64,000 bases of DNA from Teichococcus aestuarii (GTDB lineage Bacteria > Pseudomonadota > Alphaproteobacteria > Acetobacterales > Acetobacteraceae): the NCBI RefSeq assembly GCF_003116135.1, contig NZ_PDOA01000015.1:1-64000 (forward strand), in the 5' to 3' direction. Shown one piece after another: positions 16,695 through 23,412 of the stretch. Both the position numbers and the translations under genes were made by a program. The number at the start of each line of letters is the position of its first letter. Position 1 is the stretch's first letter. A model generated the notes under the pieces. That model did not search any database, was not told the origin of the DNA, and worked only from the letters and a program-made list of their open reading frames with translations.

Positions 16695-17363
16695 ATGTTC
16701 GATTTAGCCTGGTCCGAGATTGCCCTTATCGCGGTCGTCGCGGTCGTCGTCATCGGGCCGAAGGACCTGCCGGACGCCATCCGCAGCGTGGCCAAAGGGG
16801 TGCAGAAGCTGCGCCGCATGGCCTCCGAGTTCCAGAGCCACGCGGATGAGCTGGTGCGCGAGGCGAAGCTCGAGGATGTGCGGGACCAGATCCGCGATAT
16901 CCGCAGCTTCGACATCAAGAGCACGATCGAGCGCAATCTCGACCAGGATGGCGAGATCCGCCGCACCTTCAACGACGACCCGCTGAAGGACGCCTGGAAG
17001 CCGACGCCCGCCGCCGACGCCCCGACGAGCACCACGACGGGTACCACGCCGGCCGCGGCCGGGGAGGGCGCCAGCCCCGCCGGCGGCCAGATCCACGGCC
17101 CCGAATCGCCCGCCGCCGCGCCGGAGCCGACGCGCCCGGCCGGCCCGCCGGCCTTCGTGCCGCCCAGCCTCGCCGCCGAGACCGGCCGCGACACCAATCC
17201 CGGCCCCGCGCGGCCGGCGGAGAGCAGCCCCGCGATGAGCCACACCCCGAACGCTTCCCCCGCGCCCGGCCCGTCCGCGGCTGGCTTGTCCGCGCCTGGC
17301 TCGTCCGCGCCTGGCCCGACCGTGTCCGACACGGGCGCGGCCAAGCCCACCTCCAGCGTCTGA
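16695..17363 (+). CDS. tatB: Sec-independent translocase protein TatB
   Basis: TatB forms the twin-arginine substrate receptor with TatC in the inner membrane. The N-terminus MFDLAWSEIALIAVVAVVVI has the single membrane helix with the TatB-type glutamate, followed by the GPKDLP hinge and an amphipathic helix (DAIRSVAKGVQKLRRMASEF). The C-terminal 120 residues are a disordered Pro/Ala/Ser-rich tail ending in three 15-bp repeats, longer than most TatB tails. tatC follows after 9 bp. No tatA gene is present upstream. Confidence 0.9.
   Translation: MFDLAWSEIALIAVVAVVVIGPKDLPDAIRSVAKGVQKLRRMASEFQSHADELVREAKLEDVRDQIRDIRSFDIKSTIERNLDQDGEIRRTFNDDPLKDAWKPTPAADAPTSTTTGTTPAAAGEGASPAGGQIHGPESPAAAPEPTRPAGPPAFVPPSLAAETGRDTNPGPARPAESSPAMSHTPNASPAPGPSAAGLSAPGSSAPGPTVSDTGAAKPTSSV
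17275..17319 (+). repeat. Three 15-bp repeats in the tatB tail
   Basis: Three consecutive 15-base units of the form TCCGCGCCTGGCTCG encode SAAGL, SAPGS and SAPGP. They lie in the disordered C-terminal tail, where length change would be neutral. Confidence 0.8.
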
Positions 17364-17372
17364 GCCGCCGCC

Positions 17373-18164
17373 GTGGCCCGCGAACAGGAAGACATCATCG
17401 ACGACAAGCCGATGCCGCTGATCGAGCATCTGCTGGAGCTGCGCACGCGCCTGCTCTGGTCGCTCGGCGCCTTCATCATCGCCTTCGCGCTCTGCTATTA
17501 CTTCTCCGCCCAGATCTACGGCTTCCTGGCCCGCCCGCTGGCCGACATCCTGCACCAGCAATCGGGCGGCGAGCGGCGGATGATCTTCACCGCGCTCTAT
17601 GAGGCCTTCTTCACCTACCTGAAGGTGGCGATGTTCGGCGCCGTCTTCATCAGCTTCCCGATGTGGGCGACGCAGCTCTGGCTGTTCATCGCGCCCGGCC
17701 TCTACCGCAGCGAGAAGAAGGCGCTGCTGCCCTTCCTGCTGGCCTCGCCGGTGCTGTTCCTGCTGGGCGCGGCGCTGGCCTACTACTTCATCTTTCCGCT
17801 GGCCTGGAAGTTCTTCATCTCCTTCGAGACGCCGCCGGGCACCGGCGCGCTGCCGGTGCAGCTGGAAGCCAAGGTCAGCGAGTATCTCAGCCTCGTCATG
17901 CACATGATCCTGGCCTTCGGCATCGCCTTCCAGCTGCCGGTGGCGCTGACGCTGATGGCCAAGGTGGGCATCGTCTCGGTGGCCGGGCTGAAGAAGGGCC
18001 GGCGCTACGCCATCGTCGGCATGTTCGTGGTCGCCGCCGTCATCACGCCGCCCGACATCATCAGCCAGGTCGGCCTCGCCGTGCCGCTGATCCTTCTCTA
18101 CGAGATCTCCATCCTGGCCGCCGGCTGGGTGACGCCCAAGCGCGACGACGACGACAAGAGCTGA
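17373..18164 (+). CDS. tatC: Sec-independent translocase protein TatC
   Basis: TatC is the six-helix core of the Tat translocase and binds the twin-arginine signal of folded substrates. The 263-residue protein has the conserved cytoplasmic N-terminus MPLIEHLLELRTRLLW with the essential Glu, the EAFFTYLKVAMFGAVFISFP region and the periplasmic cap segment. The final helix ends in LYEISILAAGWV before a charged tail. A GTG start gives the best fit to family length. serS follows 9 bp later. Confidence 0.95.
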   Translation: MAREQEDIIDDKPMPLIEHLLELRTRLLWSLGAFIIAFALCYYFSAQIYGFLARPLADILHQQSGGERRMIFTALYEAFFTYLKVAMFGAVFISFPMWATQLWLFIAPGLYRSEKKALLPFLLASPVLFLLGAALAYYFIFPLAWKFFISFETPPGTGALPVQLEAKVSEYLSLVMHMILAFGIAFQLPVALTLMAKVGIVSVAGLKKGRRYAIVGMFVVAAVITPPDIISQVGLAVPLILLYEISILAAGWVTPKRDDDDKS

Positions 18165-18173
18165 GCCCAAGCC

Positions 18174-19454
18174 ATGCACGACATCCGCATTGTCCGCGCC
18201 GACCCGGCGGGCTTCGACGCCGCCCTGGCGCGGCGTGGCCTGCCGCCCTCGGCGGAGGCGATCCTGGCGCAGGACGCCGCCCGCCGCGCCGCCCAGACCA
18301 CGGCGCAGGAGGCGCAGTCCCGCCGCAACCAGCTCTCCAAGGAGATCGGCCAGGCCAAGCGGCAGGGCGGCGACACGGCGGCGCTGGAGGCCGAGGGCAC
18401 GGCGCTGCGCGCCCGGATGGAGGCGCTCGACGCCGAGGCCCGCGCCGCCGACGCCGCGCAGACCGCGCTGCTGGAGGCGCTGCCCAACCTGCTGGACCCC
18501 GCCGTGCCCGAGGGGCGGGACGAGGCGGACAATGTGGTGCTGCACCAGCATGGCGCGCCGCCCGAGCTGGGCTTCGCGCCGAAGCAGCATTTCGAGATCG
18601 GCGAGGCGCTGGGGCTGATGGATTTCGGCGCCGCCGCCAAGCTGGCCGGCGCCCGCTTCACCGTGCTGCGCGGCGCCCTGGCGCGGCTGGAGCGCGCCCT
18701 CGGCCAGTACATGATCTCGCTGCATGTCGACGAGCACGGCTATAGCGAGACCTCCGTGCCGCTGCTGGTGAACGACGCCACTATGTACGGCACCGGCCAG
18801 CTCCCCAAATTCTCCGAGGATCTGTTCCGCACCACCGATGGCCGCTGGCTGATCCCGACGGCCGAGGTGCCGCTGACCAACCTCGTGGCCGGCGAGATCG
18901 TGGCCGAGAACACCCTGCCGCTGCGCTTCACCGCGCTCTCCCCCTGCTTCCGCTCCGAGGCGGGCAGCGCGGGGCGCGACACGCGCGGGATGCTGCGCCA
19001 GCACCAGTTCAGCAAGGCGGAGATGGTGGCCATCACCCGGCCGGAGGATTCTGCGGCCGAGCATGAGCGCATGACGCAATGCGCCGAGCGGGTGCTGACG
19101 GAGCTCGGCCTCGTCTGGCGCCGGGTGCTGCTCTGCGCCGGCGACACCGGCTTCTCCGCCACCAAGACCTACGACCTGGAAGTGTGGCTTCCGGGGCAGG
19201 GGGCATGGCGCGAGATCTCCTCCTGCTCCAATTGCGGCGACTTCCAGGCCCGCCGCATGAACGCCCGCTACCGCCCCGAGGCGGCCCAGGGGAGCAAGGG
19301 CGGCACCGCCTTCCTGCACACGCTGAACGGCTCCGGCGTCGCCGTCGGGCGGGCGCTGATCGCGGTGCTGGAGACGCACCAGCAGGCGGATGGCAGCGTG
19401 CTCATCCCCGAGGTGCTGCGGCCCTGGATGGGCGGGAGCGAGCGCATCGGCTGA
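18174..19454 (+). CDS. serS: Serine--tRNA ligase
   Basis: This 426-residue class II synthetase charges tRNA-Ser and also provides Ser-tRNA for selenocysteine where present. It has the N-terminal antiparallel coiled-coil arm (about residues 30-105), motif 2 ([20 protein letters not shown]), the Cys-containing [15 protein letters not shown] segment and motif 3 ([17 protein letters not shown]). The tatC-serS order is conserved in alphaproteobacteria. It ends the long plus-strand run that starts at dgt. Confidence 0.97.
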   Translation: MHDIRIVRADPAGFDAALARRGLPPSAEAILAQDAARRAAQTTAQEAQSRRNQLSKEIGQAKRQGGDTAALEAEGTALRARMEALDAEARAADAAQTALLEALPNLLDPAVPEGRDEADNVVLHQHGAPPELGFAPKQHFEIGEALGLMDFGAAAKLAGARFTVLRGALARLERALGQYMISLHVDEHGYSETSVPLLVNDATMYGTGQLPKFSEDLFRTTDGRWLIPTAEVPLTNLVAGEIVAENTLPLRFTALSPCFRSEAGSAGRDTRGMLRQHQFSKAEMVAITRPEDSAAEHERMTQCAERVLTELGLVWRRVLLCAGDTGFSATKTYDLEVWLPGQGAWREISSCSNCGDFQARRMNARYRPEAAQGSKGGTAFLHTLNGSGVAVGRALIAVLETHQQADGSVLIPEVLRPWMGGSERIG

Positions 19455-19501
19455 GGGCCGCGGCCCGTGCCCGGCGCGCACCGGAGTTTGCGCGAAGGTG
19501 C

Positions 19502-19530
19502 TTGCCGAGCGGCGCCTCTGCCCATAGGTT
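19502..19530 (+). promoter_or_regulatory. Candidate promoter for tRNA-Pro
   Basis: TTGCCG (-35) and TAGGTT (-10) are spaced by 17 bp and end ten bases before the tRNA gene. The -35 hexamer is identical to that of the ilvD candidate. Confidence 0.45.
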
Positions 19531-19540
19531 GCGCGGCAGT

Positions 19541-19614
19541 CGGGGCGTAGCGCAGCCTGGTAGCGCATCTGCTTTGGGAGCAGAGGGCCGGAGGTTCGAA
19601 TCCTCTCGCCCCGA
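19541..19614 (+). tRNA. tRNA-Pro (anticodon TGG)
   Basis: The acceptor arms CGGGGCG/CGCCCCG pair perfectly. D-arm GCGCAGCCTGGTAGCGC, the anticodon stem TCTGC/GCAGA with loop TTTGGGA, and T-arm GAGGTTCGAATCCTC are all canonical. The anticodon is TGG, reading CCN proline codons. No CCA is encoded. Confidence 0.97.
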
Positions 19615-19669
19615 TACTTCCTTCACCGGCGGGCCTGCCCGCCAGCCCCTGCCGGGAGCTGCGAACCGC

Positions 19670-19993
19670 ATGAGCCGTGACATCGCCACCGCCCGAATCC
19701 ACCGCCAGCCGCGCTCGGCCATGCAGTCCGGCAAGGCGCGCACCGGTGGCTGGCTGCTGACCTTCGCCCCGGCCGAGGCGCGCCGCACGGACCCGCTGAC
19801 CGGCTGGTGGGGCTCGGGCGACACCCGCACCCAGCTCCGCATCAGCTTCTCCACCCGCGAGGCGGCCGAGGCCTATGCGCGGGCCAACAACATCCCCTAC
19901 GACGTCGAGGCGGAGCTGCGGGAGCCGGAGATCAAGCCGAAATCCTACGCCGAGAACTTCCGCTACGGCCGCGCCGAGAACTGGACCCACTGA
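19670..19993 (+). CDS. NADH dehydrogenase accessory subunit, NDUFS4/18-kDa-like
   Basis: The 107-residue protein matches the ETC complex I subunit family found in alphaproteobacteria and mitochondria (NDUFS4). Recognisable segments are ARIHRQPRSAMQSGKA, the Trp-containing WLLTFAPAEAR, and DPLTGWWGSGDTRTQLRISF, with the C-terminal PKSYAENFRYGRAENWTH. In mitochondria this subunit stabilises the N module of complex I. It stands alone between two tRNA genes, away from nuo genes, which is usual for this family. Confidence 0.9.
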   Translation: MSRDIATARIHRQPRSAMQSGKARTGGWLLTFAPAEARRTDPLTGWWGSGDTRTQLRISFSTREAAEAYARANNIPYDVEAELREPEIKPKSYAENFRYGRAENWTH

Positions 19994-20018
19994 CCGACCC
20001 GGCCTTCCGGCCGGCTCC

Positions 20019-20095
20019 GCACCCTTAGCTCAACTGGACAGAGCAACCGGCTTCTACCCGGTTGGTTGGGGGTTCGAGTCCCTCAGGGTGCGCCA
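20019..20095 (+). tRNA. tRNA-Arg (anticodon TCT)
   Basis: Acceptor arms GCACCCT/AGGGTGC pair fully, the anticodon arm is ACCGG-CTTCTAC-CCGGT, and the T-arm is GGGGGTTCGAGTCCCTC with one mismatch. The anticodon TCT reads AGA/AGG, codons that are rare in such a GC-rich genome. CCA is encoded at the 3' end. Confidence 0.96.
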
Positions 20096-20167
20096 TCTTC
20101 GCAAGAGCACCATCCGGCAGGGCGGGATCTCCTGGCCGGATAAGGATGTCCGCAAAGGCCGCGACAT

Positions 20168-20205
20168 AGCGCCTTTTCCGTGAGCGGGCGCGAAGGGAAG
20201 GCGCT
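20168..20205. repeat. Hairpin element, copy A (possible bidirectional terminator)
   Basis: AGCGCCTT pairs with AAGGCGCT, and the interior CCTTTTCCGTGAGC is shared with copy B about 650 bp away. The element lies directly after tRNA-Arg and ends against the stop codon of the convergent 80-residue gene, a good position for a terminator. Confidence 0.65.
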
Positions 20206-20448
20206 CTAGCCGCCCCGCACCAGGCTCCACAGCAGGCGGTGGCCGGCCACCAGGGCCGCCTGATCCCGCGCCGCCAGGCGCCCGGGCGGCAGGCGCCACA
20301 GATAGCTCTCCATCATCTGCAGCAGGTGCCAGGCCAGCAACGTCTCGCCGGCATCGCAGGCGCTGAGGAAGGCCTGCATCAGCCGCTCCGGCAGGGTGCT
20401 GAGGGGGCTGGGGCAGAGGGTCTCCGGGATGGCGCATTCGGGCGGCAT
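20206..20448 (-). CDS. Small hypothetical protein
   Basis: The 80-residue product was not recognised. It has a Pro-rich start (MPPECAIPETLCPSPLSTLP) and a largely helical remainder with LLAWHLLQMMESYLWRLPPG and a C-terminal DQAALVAGHRLLWSLVRGG. No signal peptide or clear membrane span is present. The start is supported by AAGGAGA seven bases upstream, which follows immediately after a 21-bp perfect hairpin. Composition and codon use resemble neighbours, so it is likely a real lineage-specific gene. Confidence 0.6.
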   Translation of the reverse strand: MPPECAIPETLCPSPLSTLPERLMQAFLSACDAGETLLAWHLLQMMESYLWRLPPGRLAARDQAALVAGHRLLWSLVRGG

Positions 20449-20460
20449 CGTGGCGTCTCC

Positions 20461-20481
20461 TTGCTCCGGTTGCCGGAGCAA
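20461..20481 (-). promoter_or_regulatory. Perfect hairpin touching the ribosome binding site of the 80-residue gene
   Basis: Nine-base arms TTGCTCCGG and CCGGAGCAA enclose a three-base loop. On the transcript the 3' arm runs straight into the AAGGAGA Shine-Dalgarno sequence (the terminal AA is shared). This could mask or present the ribosome binding site, or serve as an operator. Confidence 0.5.
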
Positions 20482-20613
20482 TACGCAGCAGGACCCGCTT
20501 TGGATCCCCTGGCCGGGCGCTTATTTTTCCGCATGCGGGAGAGGAGAGCCGGGTTCCGGGCGAAACCATCCCGCGCCTGGCCGTTTCCAGCATGACAGTG
20601 AGGAGGCAAGGTC

Positions 20614-20778
20614 ATGCAAGACGCTCCCGGCCCCGACCGCAGCCACGACCCCGGCGATGCCGTTCCCGAAGGCGTCGCGGTGGAGCAGCCCGTTCCGCTC
20701 ACGCCGGAGGAGGAAGAGGTGAAGAGGAAGCTGGAAAAGCTGCCGGACAGCGCCCGGCCGCCCTCCGGCCAGGGGTAG
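20614..20778 (+). CDS. Small acidic hypothetical protein
   Basis: A 54-codon open frame is preceded by a textbook AGGAGG seven bases before the ATG. The product begins MQDAPGPDRSHDPGDAVPEG and has one highly charged helix, LTPEEEEVKRKLEKLPDS, with a short polar tail. No signal peptide, cysteine or membrane segment is present. It is too short to classify and was not recognised. The strong RBS and the hairpin element 33 bp after the stop argue that it is translated. Confidence 0.6.
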   Translation: MQDAPGPDRSHDPGDAVPEGVAVEQPVPLTPEEEEVKRKLEKLPDSARPPSGQG

Positions 20779-20811
20779 GAGCGCGCCGCGCCCCGGCGGC
20801 GGCTTCGGTTC

Positions 20812-20853
20812 TGGAGCCTTTCCCGTTCGCGCCGGCTCACGGAAAAGGCTCCA
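20812..20853. repeat. Hairpin element, copy B (possible bidirectional terminator)
   Basis: TGGAGCCTTTCCCG pairs with CGGAAAAGGCTCCA with one mismatch around a 14-base loop. Its reverse complement matches copy A over a core of about 32 bases with few differences. It lies between the convergent small acidic gene and the MocR regulator. Confidence 0.65.
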
Positions 20854-20914
20854 AGCCGCTGTTTCCACGGGTATCTTCCTGCGTTCAGGCAAAGCGGCCT
20901 GCCCGCGGTCCGTT

Positions 20915-22291
20915 CTAGCCGATCGTCGAGGCTTCCGGGCCGGCCAGCGCCAAGTCGCGCAGAGTCTCCAGAGCCGGGCGCAGCGCCGCCTCCTCCGGCG
21001 CGGCGAGGGCCAGCCGCACCGCATCCGGCGCATGCCCCGGCCCGGCGGCGAACTCGGCCGCGGGCGAGACGGCGATGCGCTGCCGGGCCGCCGCCGCGAC
21101 GAAGGTTTCCGCCCGCCAGGAGCCGGGCAGCAGCAGCCACAGGTGGTAGGCGCGCGGGTCGCAGCGCAGGGTCAGGCCGGCCTCGCCCAGGATGGCCCGC
21201 GCCATCGCGTTGCGGTGCCCCGCGTCCAGCCGCTTGCGGCGCACCAGCTCGGCCACGCTGCCATCCTCCAGCCAGCGCGTCGCGGCGGCCATGGCCAGGC
21301 CTTGCGCCGCCCAGGCGCCCAGCCGCAGCGCAGCCCCCAGCCGGTGGCGCAGCGCCGGGGGCGTGGCCAGGAAGCCCAGCGTCAGGCCCGGCGCCACCCG
21401 CTTGGAGAGGCTGTCCACCACCACCACCCGCTCCGGCGCATGGGCGGCGAGCGGCTCCGCCGTGTCTTCCGCCAGGAAGGTGTAGACCGCGTCCTCCACC
21501 ACCAGGATGCCGAGCTCGCGGCACAGCGCCGCCAGCTCCCGCCGCCGCGTGGCGGGCATGGTGATGCCCAGCGGGTTGTGCATGTCCGGCTGCACGTAGA
21601 GCAGCCGCAGCGGATGGGCACGGTGCGCGGCGGCCACGGCGTCGGGGCGCAGCCCCTCGGCATCCATCGCCAGCGAGACCGGCTGCAGCCCCAGCCGCAG
21701 GGCCAGCGCCTTGGCCAGCGGGTAGGTCATGGCCTCGAAGCCCAGCCGCTCGCCGGGCTCAATCAGCGCGGTGAAGCAGGCGGCCAGCGCCTGCTGCCCG
21801 CGCCCGGCGAAGAGCAGGTTCTCCGGCTGGGGCGCCCAGCCGCCGCGGCCCATCAGCCGCGCCACCGCTTCCCGCGTGGCGGCCTCGCCGCGCAGGGTGG
21901 GGCGGGAGAGCAGGCGCTGCAGCATCTCGGGCGCCACCAGCGGCGCCATACCGGCGGCCAGCATGGCGCCCTGCTCGGGCAGCACGGAGAAGTTCACCTC
22001 CATGTCCACCACCCCCGCCGGCTCGGAATCGTGGGCCGGGGTGGCGGGCAGGGTGGGGGTGGTGCGCAGGAAGGTGCCGCGGCCTACCTCGCCCACCGCC
22101 ACGCCGCGCCGCACCAGCTCGGCATAGACGCGGCTGGCGGTGGAGGGGGCGATGCCCTGCCGGTGCGCGAAGTCCCGGCTGGTGGGCAGCCGGTCGCCCG
22201 GGCGCAGGCGGCCCTGTGCCAGATCCTCGGCGAGGCTGTGGGCAAGCCGGTCCGCGAGGGCGCGGTAATCGGGGGCACGGTCCTGGGTCAT
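20915..22291 (-). CDS. MocR-family transcriptional regulator (GntR helix-turn-helix plus aminotransferase domain)
   Basis: The 458-residue protein joins an N-terminal GntR winged helix (about residues 8-75; LRPGDRLPTSRDFAHRQGIA, then STASRVYAELVRRGV) to a fold-type I aminotransferase-like domain. That domain has the expected PLP-lysine context VVDSLSKRVAPGLTLGFL (Lys near residue 297) and the YVQPDMHNPLGITMP segment with its Asn. MocR proteins use PLP or an amino acid adduct as the signal. It is transcribed divergently from a DUF1127 gene across 90 bp, so it may control that gene and itself. The ligand cannot be inferred. Confidence 0.88.
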   Translation of the reverse strand: MTQDRAPDYRALADRLAHSLAEDLAQGRLRPGDRLPTSRDFAHRQGIAPSTASRVYAELVRRGVAVGEVGRGTFLRTTPTLPATPAHDSEPAGVVDMEVNFSVLPEQGAMLAAGMAPLVAPEMLQRLLSRPTLRGEAATREAVARLMGRGGWAPQPENLLFAGRGQQALAACFTALIEPGERLGFEAMTYPLAKALALRLGLQPVSLAMDAEGLRPDAVAAAHRAHPLRLLYVQPDMHNPLGITMPATRRRELAALCRELGILVVEDAVYTFLAEDTAEPLAAHAPERVVVVDSLSKRVAPGLTLGFLATPPALRHRLGAALRLGAWAAQGLAMAAATRWLEDGSVAELVRRKRLDAGHRNAMARAILGEAGLTLRCDPRAYHLWLLLPGSWRAETFVAAAARQRIAVSPAAEFAAGPGHAPDAVRLALAAPEEAALRPALETLRDLALAGPEASTIG

Positions 22292-22348
22292 GGCCCGATT
22301 GTACCGAGGGCAATTCCGTTATTGAAGCGGCAATATGCCGGTGGCAAA

Positions 22349-22366
22349 GATTGACTCGGATCAATC
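22349..22366. promoter_or_regulatory. Inverted repeat in the MocR/DUF1127 intergenic region
   Basis: GATTGA and TCAATC flank a six-base spacer, 15 bp before the DUF1127 start. The half-site sequence CGGATCAAT recurs near the start of the DUF1127 gene (about 22403-22411). This suggests an operator for the adjacent regulator. Confidence 0.4.
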
Positions 22367-22381
22367 AGGGGAAATTCTGTC

Positions 22382-22609
22382 ATGGTCGGAGCGATATTCC
22401 GGCTCAATCGGATCAATGTGCTGAGCAATGCGCCGGTGCCGCGTCTGCGCGTGTTGCTGGCGCTGTGGCACCGCCGCGCCACCACCCGTGCCGCCCTGCG
22501 TACGCTGCCGCCCGAGCGGCTGCGCGACATCGGGCTGAGCGCGCCCGAGGCGCAGCGCGAAGCCGCGCGGTCCTTCTGGGAGGATGGGGAGCGGCGCCGC
22601 CGGAGCTGA
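22382..22609 (+). CDS. DUF1127 domain protein
   Basis: The 75-residue protein carries the DUF1127 signature in its second half: WHRRATTRAALRTLPPERLRDIGLS, with the hallmark RDIGLS motif at about residue 48. These small basic, arginine-rich proteins are common in alphaproteobacteria. Some have been linked to RNA binding and to phosphate or phospholipid metabolism, but a biochemical role is not settled. The first 25 residues (FRLNRINVLSNAPVPRLRV) are not typical. The gene diverges from the MocR regulator. Confidence 0.85.
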   Translation: MVGAIFRLNRINVLSNAPVPRLRVLLALWHRRATTRAALRTLPPERLRDIGLSAPEAQREAARSFWEDGERRRRS

Positions 22610-22653
22610 CCGGAGCGGCCAGCCGCACCAGCCAGTCGCCTCAGCCACTTGCC

Positions 22654-23412
22654 TCAGGGGGAGAGGCTGAAGGCGGGCTGCGCGGGGCCGGGAGCCTTCC
22701 GCCCCGGCTCCGCCGCCCGGGAGGGATGCAGGGCGGCGGGGTTCAGCTCGGCCACCACCGGCAGGTGGTCGGAGGCCTCGCGGCCCAGCGGGTCGCGCCA
22801 GCTCGGGCCGAGCAGGGGGGCGGGGCGGCAGAAGATCTCGTCCAGCCGCAGCAGGGGGCGGTGCGCGGGGAAGGTGCGGTGCCGCGTCACCGCCGGCAGC
22901 ACCGGCGCCAGGGCGCGCCAGACCGGGCCGCGCCAGGACCAGTCGTTGAAGTCGCCCATCACCACCAGCGGGCCGTGCAGCCGCCGCGCCAGCGCCGCCA
23001 GCCGCGCGGCCTGGTGCCGCCGCTCGCGCCAGCGCAGGCCGAGATGGCTGGCGATGACGCCCAGGTAGCCGCCCGGCGTGCGCACCCGCGCCGAGATGGC
23101 CGTGCGCGGCTCCCGCCCGGGGTAGGAAAGGTCGTGCAGCGACTCCTCCTCCATTGGCCAGCGGCTGAGCAGCATGTGGCCATAGGCGCCGTCGCCGGCG
23201 CGCAGGGTCTCGGCCGTGGCATGGGCGGCGAAGTGCCCGCGCAGCGCGGCGAAGGGGGAGGGGCGGTCGCCGCGGTTGCGGCTCTCGATCTCCTGCACCG
23301 CCAGGATGTCGGGGTCGTGCCGGCGGATCAGCTCCAGCACCCGCTCCAGGTCGTAGCGCCCGTCCGGCCCGATGGCGGAGTGGATGTTCCAGGTCATCAC
23401 ACGCAGCTTCAT
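22654..23412 (-). CDS. Endonuclease/exonuclease/phosphatase (EEP) family protein, YbhP-like
   Basis: The 252-residue protein has EEP-fold motifs: MKLRVMTWNIHSAIG at the N-terminus, ILAVQEIESRN (metal-binding Glu), VVMGDFNDWSWRG and the C-terminal GREASDHLPVVAEL with the catalytic Asp-His. It lacks the DNA-repair specific features of ExoIII and belongs with phosphodiesterases acting on small or lipid substrates. Its start overlaps the end of the phospholipase D-like gene (ATGA), so the two are co-translated. E. coli has the same pairing in clsB (ybhO) and ybhP. Substrate unknown. Confidence 0.85.
   Translation of the reverse strand: MKLRVMTWNIHSAIGPDGRYDLERVLELIRRHDPDILAVQEIESRNRGDRPSPFAALRGHFAAHATAETLRAGDGAYGHMLLSRWPMEEESLHDLSYPGREPRTAISARVRTPGGYLGVIASHLGLRWRERRHQAARLAALARRLHGPLVVMGDFNDWSWRGPVWRALAPVLPAVTRHRTFPAHRPLLRLDEIFCRPAPLLGPSWRDPLGREASDHLPVVAELNPAALHPSRAAEPGRKAPGPAQPAFSLSP

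Noticed and set aside
21032-22354. A 440-codon plus-strand frame opposite the MocR gene
   Set aside because: Gln/Gly/Arg-rich antisense frame without any domain; MocR motifs on the minus strand are clear.
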